The notes: generated from the letters alone by a model not told the origin. A stretch of DNA of 26,387 nt from JBGPYM01 sp041493205 (GCA_041493205.1 JBGPYM010000014.1:1-26387), one strand, 5' to 3'; counted from the first letter of the stretch, positions 1 to 7,949 are shown. Program-made: numbers and translations.

Positions 1-12
1 AAGAACTGATCC

Positions 13-1089
13 GTGCATCCGATCCTCACAGAAAAAGGCTCGCTTCCGCTCTACCTGTTTGCGTGGCTGATCCTCGGGCTTTTGCTTTCGGCACTCGTTG
101 CCATTCCCGGGCATCTTGAGTGGAGCGCGGCGCTCGCACTTGTTTTGCCAATGACAATCGTGTACTCGTTCGTTTGTTTGTCGTCGTGGTATATTTGTCG
201 GGCATTTCCTTTACAGTCAACAGCCTTTCCAACTCTCCTTCTGATTTACGCACCTGCCGCGTTCGTTACAAGTTCCGTCTGGATACTCATGGGAAAGGGC
301 TGGGTGTACCTACTCGATCAGATTCCCTTCTTCGATTCAATGGACGCCCCCTACGCAGCAGAGATCCCGCTTCTTTTCGGAGTAGGCATGGTTCTCTTCT
401 TTCTTGCGGTCGCGGTTCACTATGTAATGATCGCATTCGAGACTTCACGAGAGGCAGAGCACCGCGCCCTCGAATTGAAGCTCCTCGCCCAGGACGCAGA
501 ATTAAAAGCCCTTCGCTCGCAAATCGATCCGCATTTTCTGTTCAACAGTCTCAATTCCATCAGCGCGCTTACCGCCACGGACCCCTCGGCGGCGCGCACA
601 ATGACTTTGAAGCTCGCGGAATTTCTCCGCCTGAGCATGAAGTACGGCACGTGCGACACGATCTCGCTTGAGCAGGAGTTTTCCCTGGTTGCGCAGTTTC
701 TCGATATTGAAAAGGTCCGTTTTGGGAGCCGTCTTCAGATTCAGGCCGCTATGGACGAAGGGGTGCGCGATTGCCGCGTTGCACCGCTTCTCCTGCAGCC
801 GCTCGTCGAAAACGCCGTCGGTCACGGCATCGCCGGCCTGGTGGAGGGAGGCACGTTGCAGCTCCGCGCATCAAGGACGGGGAACCGGCTGCTGATCACA
901 GTGGAAAATCCCGTCGACCCCGACCGCCGGACGGCAACAGGACCCGGCATGGGTCTCGAGAATGTGCGGCAACGATTGCGCGGCCTCTTCGGTACGGAAG
1001 GCAGAATGGACATTACGAACGATCCCCGCCGGTTCCTCGTTGCCGTCAGTTTTCCTGTCGGCATCTCTCAGCCCGTGTCCATCCCATGA
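13..1089 (+). CDS. LytS/YehU-type sensor histidine kinase
   Basis: Membrane histidine kinase of the His_kinase (PF06580) plus HATPase_c class, which phosphorylates a LytTR response regulator. Four hydrophobic segments are visible at about residues 12-31, 38-60, 70-93 and 118-141, followed by a short coiled linker (145-170). The H-box IDPHFLFNSLN gives the phospho-accepting His174. The N-box LVENAVGHG (Asn267) and the G-box GPGMGLENV (about 310-318) mark the ATP-binding domain. The 358-residue length suits the family. The start is a GTG only 4 nt after a TGA at 7-9 that may end an upstream gene; the upstream region is outside the window, so the ribosome site cannot be judged. The stop overlaps the next gene's ATG by 4 bp. 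The likely partner regulator is encoded one gene downstream, at 2717. The family is certain; the signal sensed is unknown. Confidence 0.93.
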   Translation: MHPILTEKGSLPLYLFAWLILGLLLSALVAIPGHLEWSAALALVLPMTIVYSFVCLSSWYICRAFPLQSTAFPTLLLIYAPAAFVTSSVWILMGKGWVYLLDQIPFFDSMDAPYAAEIPLLFGVGMVLFFLAVAVHYVMIAFETSREAEHRALELKLLAQDAELKALRSQIDPHFLFNSLNSISALTATDPSAARTMTLKLAEFLRLSMKYGTCDTISLEQEFSLVAQFLDIEKVRFGSRLQIQAAMDEGVRDCRVAPLLLQPLVENAVGHGIAGLVEGGTLQLRASRTGNRLLITVENPVDPDRRTATGPGMGLENVRQRLRGLFGTEGRMDITNDPRRFLVAVSFPVGISQPVSIP

Positions 1090-2732
1090 ATACCGCGACT
1101 GTTATTCTCACCGTGTTCTGCGCAACGATCGCCTGCGGGCAATCAGACCGCCAGGGGATCTTCTTCGCACCGAAGTCCCTCCCGGCTGCGCCGCTCCCCG
1201 GGTTTGCACAGTCGCGGGACCTTCTTCCTTCTCCCATCTACGATGAGAATCCGGTCTGGGTCAACACCTACTGGAGAGCCTGGGAGCTTGCGTTTAGAAA
1301 TTTCCATGACCCCGCCCCGGGGAGCGGCTTTGTGTCGCAATTCATCGACGCTGCATTCAACAAGAATATTTTTCTCTGGGATACCGCATTCATGACCATG
1401 TTCTGTTCGATCGGTCATGGTCTTGTTCCGGGCATCGCATCGCTTGACAATTTTTACGTAAAACAACATGAGACGGGAGAGATCTGTCGTGAAATAGACC
1501 GCCAGACCGGCAGGGATTTCGACCCGTGGGTGAATTCCGGCCGGAGACCTCTCTTCAGCGCCTGGGGGTTTAACACCGCCGATCGTCCGGTCCCGATTCG
1601 TTACACCGGCAGAGAAGCCCCCGATCCGCCGCCGATGCTCACCCTCGATGCGCTGGATAACCCCATCCCGCTCTGGGCCGAGCTTGAAAGCTTCAGGTAC
1701 ACCGGCGACCGGGAGCGGCTTGCCGCGGTTCGCGAGCCGCTCGTGCACTACTACCGTGCCCTGCAAAAGTATCTCCGCCAGGGGAACGGACTCTACGTCA
1801 CCGACTGGGCCAGCATGGACAATTCACCGCGGAATCCTTCACTGCTTGGAGGTGGGGTCGCCGTGGATATCTCCGCGCAGATGGTGATGTTTGCGCGGCA
1901 GCTTGCGCTCCTCGACAGCATTCTGGGCATCCCCGGCGGCGGGGCGGCATGGGGGGAGGAGGCTGACTCACTCGCCGCGCGCATCAATGCACTTCTCTGG
2001 AATGAGGAGCGGGGATTTTATTTCGACATGACCGCGGACGGCCGTCAAACGACTGTCCGGACAATCGCGGCCTACTGGACGATGCTGGGCGGCGTCGCGT
2101 CTCCGGAGCAGGCGGCGAAGCTGGTTGCAGAACTCCGCAATCCTGCCACGTTCGGTCGCGTTCATCCCGTGCCCTCCTGCGCAGCAGATGAAAAGGGGTA
2201 TGTGCGGCTTGGCGGCTACTGGCGGGGAGCAGTCTGGCCATCGACGAATACCATGGTCATACGCGGTCTCCAGAGCTGTGGATACGAGGACGAGGCACGG
2301 GACATCGCGCTCAGGCATATCGCCATCGTTTCGGACATCTGCAGGGAGACCGGCACGATCTGGGAGAACTACGCCCCGGACGCGGCCGTGCCCGGCCGGC
2401 ACGAGAACGGCGATCCGGTGGTCAGGGACATGGTGGGGTGGAGCGGAATCGGGCCTATTCTCTATTTCATGGAGTTCGCTGTCGGCCTGCGCCCCGATGC
2501 ACCGATGCACCGGCTGCAATGGACTATTCACTCCGCCATGCGCTCGGGGTGCCAGCGATACCGGTTCGACGGCCATGTCGTGTCGCTGAGCGCGCTCCCG
2601 GATCCGGGGGGGCGCACAGTAACAATCACCATTGCATCCGACGGACCGTTTACCCTTGACGTGCGCTACCGGGGCACTGCGCACACGTTCGAGGTACCGC
2701 AGGGAACATCGACAGTATGCGTGCAATTATAG
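1086..2732 (+). CDS. GH63/MGH1-like glycoside hydrolase, exported
   Basis: Predicted (alpha/alpha)6-barrel glycosidase of the GH63, trehalase and mannosylglycerate-hydrolase-like group, 548 residues. The signature segments are NIFLWDTAF (95-103), YVTDWASMDNSPR with the candidate catalytic acid Asp240 (237-249), GGYWRGAVWPSTN (376-388) and WENY with the candidate catalytic base Glu427. The substrate cannot be read from sequence; alpha-linked oligosaccharides are typical of the class. Residues 1-18 look like an export signal. Cys17 could be lipidated, but Thr at -3 is a poor lipobox, so a plain signal peptide is equally possible. The ATG at 1086 is chosen because it gives the signal sequence and overlaps the kinase stop by 4 bp; the frame stays open upstream to 771 but that part reads as noise. 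Its 3' end overlaps the next gene by 16 bp. It lies between a kinase gene and its regulator gene, suggesting co-expression with that sensory pair. Confidence 0.82.
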   Translation: MNTATVILTVFCATIACGQSDRQGIFFAPKSLPAAPLPGFAQSRDLLPSPIYDENPVWVNTYWRAWELAFRNFHDPAPGSGFVSQFIDAAFNKNIFLWDTAFMTMFCSIGHGLVPGIASLDNFYVKQHETGEICREIDRQTGRDFDPWVNSGRRPLFSAWGFNTADRPVPIRYTGREAPDPPPMLTLDALDNPIPLWAELESFRYTGDRERLAAVREPLVHYYRALQKYLRQGNGLYVTDWASMDNSPRNPSLLGGGVAVDISAQMVMFARQLALLDSILGIPGGGAAWGEEADSLAARINALLWNEERGFYFDMTADGRQTTVRTIAAYWTMLGGVASPEQAAKLVAELRNPATFGRVHPVPSCAADEKGYVRLGGYWRGAVWPSTNTMVIRGLQSCGYEDEARDIALRHIAIVSDICRETGTIWENYAPDAAVPGRHENGDPVVRDMVGWSGIGPILYFMEFAVGLRPDAPMHRLQWTIHSAMRSGCQRYRFDGHVVSLSALPDPGGRTVTITIASDGPFTLDVRYRGTAHTFEVPQGTSTVCVQL

Positions 2733-3448
2733 TCGACGACGAAGAACTTGCCCGCGGCGTCATCCGCGAGCATTGTGCAGCGCATCCCGACATTACCGTG
2801 GTGGCGGAATGTGCGAACGGCTTTGAGGCGGTCAAGGCAATTGCCGAATTACAGCCGGACATTCTGTTCCTGGACATTCAGATGCCAAAGCTGACAGGCT
2901 TTGAGGTTCTCGATCTTCTCGAGCGGCGGCCTGCGGTTGTGTTTGTGACCGCGTACGATTCGTTTGCGCTCAAGGCATTTGACGTGCATGCCGTGGATTA
3001 TCTCCTCAAACCGTTCAGCAAGGAACGGTTTGAAGAGGCTCTCCGGCGTGCCGTCGCCGGCGCGGACGCGCAGTCGGGGGCGATCGCGGGCCTCCTGCAC
3101 GAGGCCAGGACCGGCAGCAGGCGTATGGAGCGGATCCTCATTCGCGACGGGCCGAAGGTGCATGTGCTTCCCGTGGATACCGTGACGTACATCGAAGCCC
3201 AGGACGACTATGTCGCGGTGCACGCCGGCGGAAAGAGCCATCTGAAGCAGGAACGTCTGACGGACCTGGAAGCTGCGCTCGATCCGGCGCGGTTTGTCCG
3301 CATCCACCGATCGTACATCCTGAACATCGACAGCCTTGTGCGGCTCGAGGCATTCGCCCGCGAAAGCCACGTTGCTATTCTCCGGGACGGTACCCGGCTT
3401 CCGGTGAGCAGGACCGGGTACGACCGCCTGAAAGGCCTGCTGTCATGA
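2717..3448 (+). CDS. LytTR-family response regulator
   Basis: Two-domain transcription factor of the LytR/AlgR/AgrA type, 243 residues. The receiver domain (1-about 120) has the acidic pair Asp7-Asp8, the phospho-accepting Asp53 in LFLDIQMP, Thr78 and Lys98 in LLKPF. A linker leads to the DNA-binding LytTR domain (about 140-240), recognisable from YIEAQDDYVAVH and the RIHRSYILN segment. It should be phosphorylated by the LytS-like kinase encoded at 13-1089. The ATG lies 16 bp inside the end of the hydrolase gene, in another frame, so translational coupling is likely. The stop overlaps the next start as ATGA. Its target promoters are unknown; no LytTR-type direct repeat was identified in this window. 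Confidence 0.95.
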   Translation: MRAIIVDDEELARGVIREHCAAHPDITVVAECANGFEAVKAIAELQPDILFLDIQMPKLTGFEVLDLLERRPAVVFVTAYDSFALKAFDVHAVDYLLKPFSKERFEEALRRAVAGADAQSGAIAGLLHEARTGSRRMERILIRDGPKVHVLPVDTVTYIEAQDDYVAVHAGGKSHLKQERLTDLEAALDPARFVRIHRSYILNIDSLVRLEAFARESHVAILRDGTRLPVSRTGYDRLKGLLS

Positions 3449-4542
3449 GCGCGCTCCGCTCCGTCCTCACGCCTTCCCTCAACTGGCTGCTTGTGTGCGT
3501 TCCGGCCGCAATCGTCGTCCGCTATGTTGCGCCCGGGGAGCAGACTCTTCTCTTTATTCTCTCTTCGTGCGCCATTGTGCCGCTTGCCGGATTGCTCGGC
3601 AGGGCAACCGAACAGCTTGCCGAACGGACCGGGGAAGGAATCGGCGGACTGCTGAATGCGACCTTCGGCAATGCTGCCGAGCTGATCATTGCCCTGGCGG
3701 CACTCCGTGCGGGTCTTCATGACGTGGTCAAAGCCTCCATCACCGGTTCCATTATCGGCAACATTCTTCTTGTCATGGGCGCGTCATTCCTTGCCGGCGG
3801 TTTGAAATTCAGGCAGCAGAAGTTCAATCCGACCGGCGCACGGACGCAGGCCACCACGCTCACGCTCGCATCGATTGCGCTGATCATGCCCGCGATGTTC
3901 CATCATTTCGGCGGCCACAGTGCCGCCGCCCGTGAAGCGGACCTGAGTTTGGAGATTTCCGTGGTACTGATCGTGACGTACGGACTGACGCTGTTCTTCT
4001 CCCTCCGCACGCACAAGCAGCTCTTTGTCGGGGAGCCGGAACCGGCCCGTGCCGTCGAAGACAACCATCGCGCCCCCTGGCCCGTGGGCCGTTCGGTGGC
4101 GCTCCTCGCCGTCGCCACGGCCCTTATTGCCTGGGTCAGCGAGATCCTCGTCTCCTCCGTTGAGCATGCCGCAGCGGCCTTCGGCATGACCAGCGTCTTT
4201 GTGGGCGTGATCGTCGTTGCGATCATCGGGAATGCGGCGGAACACAGCACGGCGATCACGGTCGCGAGGAAGAACCGCATGGACCTGAGCTACGGGATTG
4301 CCATCGGGAGCAGCATACAGGTCGCGCTTTTTGTCGCTCCCCTTCTTGTCTTCGCCAGTCATTTTTTCGGGCCGTCCCCGATGGATCTGGTGTTCACCCC
4401 CCTGGAGGTCGTTTCGATCGCCCTTGCGATCCTTATCATCGAACAGACCGCGAGCGACGGTGAGTCGAACTGGCTCGAGGGAGTTCAATTATTGTCTGTG
4501 TACCTGATTCTCGGCATCGTATTTTATTTTCTTCCGTCATGA
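3445..4542 (+). CDS. Ca2+/H+ antiporter, CaxA/ChaA family
   Basis: Integral membrane cation exchanger of the CaCA superfamily (CAX branch), 365 residues with about ten or eleven hydrophobic segments. The two internally repeated ion-binding motifs are both present: LLNATFGNAAELIIA in the first half (about residues 68-82) and IIGNAAEHSTAI in the second half (about 253-264), each with the essential acidic residue after GNAAE. The family exports Ca2+ (sometimes Na+ or K+) in exchange for protons. The start ATG overlaps the response-regulator stop by 4 bp and the stop overlaps the next start by 4 bp, so it sits inside a continuous translational relay. Ion specificity cannot be fixed from sequence. 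Symbol left blank because caxA, chaA and cax are all used for this family. Confidence 0.92.
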   Translation: MSALRSVLTPSLNWLLVCVPAAIVVRYVAPGEQTLLFILSSCAIVPLAGLLGRATEQLAERTGEGIGGLLNATFGNAAELIIALAALRAGLHDVVKASITGSIIGNILLVMGASFLAGGLKFRQQKFNPTGARTQATTLTLASIALIMPAMFHHFGGHSAAAREADLSLEISVVLIVTYGLTLFFSLRTHKQLFVGEPEPARAVEDNHRAPWPVGRSVALLAVATALIAWVSEILVSSVEHAAAAFGMTSVFVGVIVVAIIGNAAEHSTAITVARKNRMDLSYGIAIGSSIQVALFVAPLLVFASHFFGPSPMDLVFTPLEVVSIALAILIIEQTASDGESNWLEGVQLLSVYLILGIVFYFLPS

Positions 4543-5108
4543 CGCTTGTCCGCTGTGCATGGGCGAACACGCACCCGCTCTGTGTGGTCTATCATGACCT
4601 GGAGTGGGGCGTCCCGGTCCACGACGACCGGCATCTTTTCGAGATGCTCATTCTCGAGGGAGCACAAGCGGGGCTCAACTGGCTGACGATTTTGAAGAAG
4701 CGGGAAAACTACCGTGAAGCGTTTGACAATTTCGATGCCCGGAAGATTGCCCGGTACGATGTGCGAAGGGTGCGTCAGCTGATGTCGGATGAAGGAATTG
4801 TGCGGAACAGGCTCAAGATCGAGGCCGCCATCGCCAATGCGCGTGCATACCTGCAGATCCAAAAGGAATTCGGCAGTTTTGACGCCTATCTCTGGCCGTT
4901 TGTCGGCGGCAGGCCGGTCAGGAACAGGTGGAAGTCGATGGCCCGGATACCCGCCTCGACAGAGGTGTCGGCAGCCATGAGCGCCGATCTTGTGCGCCGC
5001 GGATTCCGGTTTGTCGGCCCGACGATCTGCTATGCCTTCATGCAGGCCACAGGGTTGGTCAATGATCACACGGCAGCATGCTTCCGTGGGAAGGAGGAAC
5101 GAACGTGA
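4539..5108 (+). CDS. tag: DNA-3-methyladenine glycosylase I
   Basis: Base-excision repair enzyme that removes 3-methyladenine from alkylated DNA, 189 residues. Closely resembles E. coli Tag along its length. The structural zinc ligands can be aligned: Cys6, His19 (YHDLEWG), His177 and Cys181 in NDHTAAC. The catalytic-pocket glutamate is Glu40 in LEGAQAGLNW. The segment LKKRENYREAF and the C-terminal RGFRFVGPTICYAFMQATG are also family signatures. The ATG start overlaps the antiporter stop as ATGA and the gene ends in a GTGA overlap with amrS. No adaptive-response gene such as ada or alkA is adjacent, so it is probably expressed with the operon rather than in response to alkylation. Confidence 0.95.
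   Translation: MTLVRCAWANTHPLCVVYHDLEWGVPVHDDRHLFEMLILEGAQAGLNWLTILKKRENYREAFDNFDARKIARYDVRRVRQLMSDEGIVRNRLKIEAAIANARAYLQIQKEFGSFDAYLWPFVGGRPVRNRWKSMARIPASTEVSAAMSADLVRRGFRFVGPTICYAFMQATGLVNDHTAACFRGKEERT
5091..5097 (+). promoter_or_regulatory. Ribosome binding site deciding the amrS GTG start
   Basis: AAGGAGG, a near-perfect Shine-Dalgarno sequence inside the end of tag, with a 7-nt spacer to the GTG at 5105. It argues against the upstream in-frame ATG at 5078, which lies before this site. Confidence 0.75.
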
Positions 5109-6157
5109 ACGAACCTTCTTTGAAGACGACTCTTTCGCGCTTTACCCGTGAGGGGGTCCTGTATGAACGCGGGGACAACGGTTGGGTCCGCTGTTTCGCG
5201 TGCGGCCACCGGTGCAAGATCGGCCCGGGGCGGGACGGGATCTGCAAAGTTCGGTTCAACGCAGAAGGCGTTCTGTATGTCCCGTTCGGGTACGTTGCCG
5301 GGCTTGCTGTCGACCCCATAGAAAAGAAACCCTTCTTCCACGTCCTCCCGGGAAGCCCCGCACTCAGTTTCGGCATGCTCGGCTGCGATTATCACTGCAG
5401 TTATTGCCAGAACTGGATCACCTCACAGGCGCTCCGGGATCCTGACGCGATCTCCCCCGCCGAGCAGATGACAGCCGAGCAGATGGTTGACCTCGCCGTC
5501 CGCCGGAAGATCCCGGTGCTTACCAGCACATATAACGAGCCGTTGATCACCAGCGAGTGGGCGGTGGAAGTGTTCAAGCTTGCGACCTCCCGCGGGCTCC
5601 GGTGTTCCTATGTCTCCAACGGGAACGGAACGAAGGAGGTCCTGGAGTACATCCGCCCGTACGTCACGATGTACAAAATCGATCTCAAGAGTTTCCGGCA
5701 GAAGAATTATCAGCAGCTCGGCGGCAGGCTTGACACGGTGCTCGAGACGATCGGCACTCTCCACGCCATGGGAATCTGGGTGGAGATTGTCACTCTTGTG
5801 GTGCCCGGGTTCAACGATTCTGACGAAGAGCTGACGGAGATTGCACGGTTTCTCCACTCCGTTTCGCCGGACATCCCGTGGCATGTCACGGCATTTCACC
5901 AGGATTACAAGATGACGGATCCGGACCCCACGCCGGTGGCAACACTCCTCCGCGCTGCCGCAATCGGGAAGGCTGCCGGGCTGCATTTCGTCTACGCGGG
6001 TAACATTCCGGGGCAGGTGGGACGGTGGGAGAATACGTACTGTCCGTCATGTGATGAGCTTCTCATCGAGCGCCGCGGGTTCCTCATCGTGAACAACCGG
6101 CTTCACCTCGGCGCGTGTCCGATGTGTGGTAATACGCTCCCCGGTATCTGGAACTGA
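5105..6157 (+). CDS. amrS: AmmeMemoRadiSam system radical SAM enzyme
   Basis: Radical SAM protein of the AmrS family, 350 residues from the GTG start. The [4Fe-4S] motif is Cys94, Cys98 and Cys101 in GCDYHCSYC. An N-terminal cysteine cluster (Cys30, Cys33, Cys37, Cys47) and two C-terminal CxxC pairs (CPSC and CPMC) match the extra metal-binding parts of this family. The reaction is not well defined; the family is named for its association with MEMO1 and AMMECR1 proteins, neither of which is encoded here. The frame is open upstream from 5078, but the GTG at 5105 is preferred: AAGGAGG at 5091-5097 lies 7 nt before it and it forms a GTGA overlap with tag. It is the last gene of the overlapping six-gene run and is followed by a probable terminator. 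Confidence 0.9.
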   Translation: MNEPSLKTTLSRFTREGVLYERGDNGWVRCFACGHRCKIGPGRDGICKVRFNAEGVLYVPFGYVAGLAVDPIEKKPFFHVLPGSPALSFGMLGCDYHCSYCQNWITSQALRDPDAISPAEQMTAEQMVDLAVRRKIPVLTSTYNEPLITSEWAVEVFKLATSRGLRCSYVSNGNGTKEVLEYIRPYVTMYKIDLKSFRQKNYQQLGGRLDTVLETIGTLHAMGIWVEIVTLVVPGFNDSDEELTEIARFLHSVSPDIPWHVTAFHQDYKMTDPDPTPVATLLRAAAIGKAAGLHFVYAGNIPGQVGRWENTYCPSCDELLIERRGFLIVNNRLHLGACPMCGNTLPGIWN

Positions 6158-6228
6158 CCTTCAAACCGACAATGTAGATTCTACGCACGACGCACCCTTC
6201 TTTCCTCTCATTCCCCTCATTCTGCAAA

Positions 6229-6261
6229 AAAAAGCGTCTTTTTGGCCGCCAGGAAGCTGGC
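6229..6261 (+). other. Two small hairpins between amrS and the TonB-like gene
   Basis: AAAAAG-CGT-CTTTTT (6229-6243) forms a six-pair A/T-rich stem with a 3-nt loop. GCCAG-GAAG-CTGGC (6248-6261) forms a five-pair stem with a four-base loop. Together with the terminator-like hairpin at 6293-6339 they give this 256-bp gap (6158-6413) most of its visible structure. No known riboswitch core was recognised. They may be processing or termination structures, or chance. Confidence 0.3.
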
Positions 6262-6292
6262 TCGCTGTTTGCGCCTGACAAGGGTGACTGGC

Positions 6293-6339
6293 GTCCCGTG
6301 GCATTCCTGTTTCTTATCACACCGGGACCAATTTTTTTT
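6293..6339 (+). terminator. Probable intrinsic terminator after the six-gene operon
   Basis: GTCCCG at 6293-6298 pairs with CGGGAC at 6323-6328. Two more pairs (6299-6300 with 6320-6321) follow across a bulged C. The stem is followed after three bases by eight consecutive T (6332-6339). The loop of about 19 nt is longer than usual. It lies 136 nt past the amrS stop and just before the candidate -10 box of the next gene, the expected order for terminator then promoter. Confidence 0.5.
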
Positions 6340-6362
6340 CTTTCACCACTTGTGATTATTTG

Positions 6363-6368
6363 TATAAG
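6363..6368 (+). promoter_or_regulatory. Candidate -10 box for the TonB-like gene
   Basis: TATAAG matches five of six positions of the sigma70 -10 consensus, directly after the terminator T-tract and 45 nt before the chosen ATG. No good -35 element is visible at the normal distance, so the call is weak. Confidence 0.3.
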
Positions 6369-6413
6369 TTCGTAAAATTCGGCGTAAGGGAAATCAATGC
6401 AAGGGGTGCCGAC

Positions 6414-7949
6414 ATGAACAATCCCGCAAATGTGCTTTCGTTCAAACAGCTTCTCCGCGATGTGGTGGAGAAGGCGGAGACATCCGATTATGCTGATGCT
6501 CTCGCCATCCTGGAGATCGCATTTTCTTCCGATCCCGGGAACATCTATATCGCGGCATTGAAGCGGGAGCTCGAATCTCTGTTCACGCTCGACATGGGAA
6601 GCCAGCTCACCGACGATAAGCGCCGTGAACTTTCAGATCCGATGCCGGGAATTGTTGAATGCGCGCTGCGTGAATTCAAGCGGCCGCATACCTCGCCGCC
6701 GCCGCCGCATACGGCACCTCCGGCCCCCCGTGCCGCAGAACCCCCTGCTGCACCGCCGGAGTCTCCACCGCCGACCGAGGAAATGGCGAGCAAGGAGCTT
6801 GAGGCCTTGAAGCTTCTCTACTTCCAGCGAGCGAGCAAGTTCGTCATGCGGGGAGAGTACGAAGAGGCTCTCGCGGAAGTGCAGCGCGTCTTTGTGGTCG
6901 ACCCGCAGAACATGATTGCCCGTCAATATGCGTCGCGTGTGGAGCATCTCATCGAGCATGCACGCAAGCTCGCATCAGAGCCGATTGAGGATTCACGTGC
7001 CGACGCTCCCGATCCGGCGCCCGAGGTAGAACTGACAGCGGAACCTGGCGCTCCCGGGGACGCTCGCGACGCACGGGCCACCTCATGGGATGACGAATTC
7101 CTTTCACCCCTGCAGGCGGCACCGATTCCCGAATACCGGTCCGCGTCACCCGCGCACAAGCAGACCGTTGCGTATGGCGACAGCCTTGCGGCGGTGCTTG
7201 GCCCGGTCCCCGGCAGCGAATCTGATGCGCCGGCCCCGCGCCGTTCGCGCAAAGCCCGGGTCATTATCGCTGCTGCCGTCATCCTTTTTGTCTCCGGAGG
7301 GATGTTTGCAATTTTCTCCTCCAGGAACGCCGGTGCGGGTGAACGGGATGACCAGGCCGCAGCTCCCACGGACAATGTGAATGCAGGCGCCGTTGCCGCA
7401 GCCGTGGTATCGCAGCGTGAGAAGCCCGCCGTCGAGACCCAGACGCCCGCATCCGGCATCCACGGGACTGCGGCACCGCAGCAGGTCGTAAAAGCCCCTG
7501 CGGTAGCGGAGCAGAAGGCGGAACCCGTGCAGACAACGCCGCAGCCCGCACCTCAGAAAACCCCTCCGGCGCAGGACAACGCCCCGGTCAAGCAGGAGGA
7601 ACGGCCCGCGGTGGCGGTCGCTGAGCCGACGCCGGCCCAGATTGAGCCGCCTCCGGAGAGCCCGGCATTCGTCGCCGTTGAGAGAGATCCCCAGATTGTC
7701 AATCTCGTCAAGCCGCAATTCCCAGGCTTCGTATGGAAAACGGCAGGCGAGGGACAGGTCGTGATCAAGGTGCTGATCGACGCAGAGGGTAAGCCGATCG
7801 ACACGCAGATCCTGAAGAGTTCCAGCGTTGTCTTTGAAGAAGGCGTGAAGGATGCGGTGATGAAGTCACAGTTCACCCCCGCCCAGATGGGTCAGGGGCC
7901 CGTCACTGCATGGTTAACGATCCCGTTCCGGTTCAAGCAGCCGCGGTAA
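6414..7949 (+). CDS. TPR-like protein with central membrane helix and TonB C-terminal domain
   Basis: Protein of 511 residues with three visible parts. Residues 1-about 200 contain two TPR-like helical stretches (near 5-55 and 125-175, including GEYEEALAEVQRVFVVDPQN) separated by a Pro/Ala-rich linker. A single hydrophobic helix lies at about 281-301 (VIIAAAVILFVSGGMF) after basic residues. A long Ala/Pro/Gln-rich stretch then leads to a TonB C-terminal domain (about 425-510; EGQVVIKVLIDAEGKPI, and FTPAQMGQGPVTAWLTIPFRF). The likely topology is cytoplasmic N-terminus and periplasmic TonB domain. The ATG at 6414 is preceded by AAGGGG about 8 nt upstream; a TTG at 6360 would add 18 residues but falls just before the candidate -10 box. 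No exbB, exbD or TonB-dependent receptor gene is nearby, so classical energy transduction is uncertain. Confidence 0.8.
   Translation: MNNPANVLSFKQLLRDVVEKAETSDYADALAILEIAFSSDPGNIYIAALKRELESLFTLDMGSQLTDDKRRELSDPMPGIVECALREFKRPHTSPPPPHTAPPAPRAAEPPAAPPESPPPTEEMASKELEALKLLYFQRASKFVMRGEYEEALAEVQRVFVVDPQNMIARQYASRVEHLIEHARKLASEPIEDSRADAPDPAPEVELTAEPGAPGDARDARATSWDDEFLSPLQAAPIPEYRSASPAHKQTVAYGDSLAAVLGPVPGSESDAPAPRRSRKARVIIAAAVILFVSGGMFAIFSSRNAGAGERDDQAAAPTDNVNAGAVAAAVVSQREKPAVETQTPASGIHGTAAPQQVVKAPAVAEQKAEPVQTTPQPAPQKTPPAQDNAPVKQEERPAVAVAEPTPAQIEPPPESPAFVAVERDPQIVNLVKPQFPGFVWKTAGEGQVVIKVLIDAEGKPIDTQILKSSSVVFEEGVKDAVMKSQFTPAQMGQGPVTAWLTIPFRFKQPR

Noticed and set aside
1..12. End of an upstream gene (TGA at 7-9)
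   Set aside because: Only two codons are visible, too few to support a feature.
771..1085. N-terminal extension of the glycoside hydrolase gene
   Set aside because: It overlaps the kinase gene out of frame and reads as Arg-rich noise; the ATG at 1086 gives a signal sequence and a 4-bp overlap.
6158..6340. A known riboswitch (cobalamin, c-di-GMP or similar) before the TonB-like gene
   Set aside because: I could not match any conserved aptamer core; only simple hairpins and a terminator are visible.
6700..6780. CCG-rich short repeat as a functional tandem repeat
   Set aside because: It encodes the Pro/Ala-rich linker of the TonB-like protein and has no regular unit beyond codon repetition.
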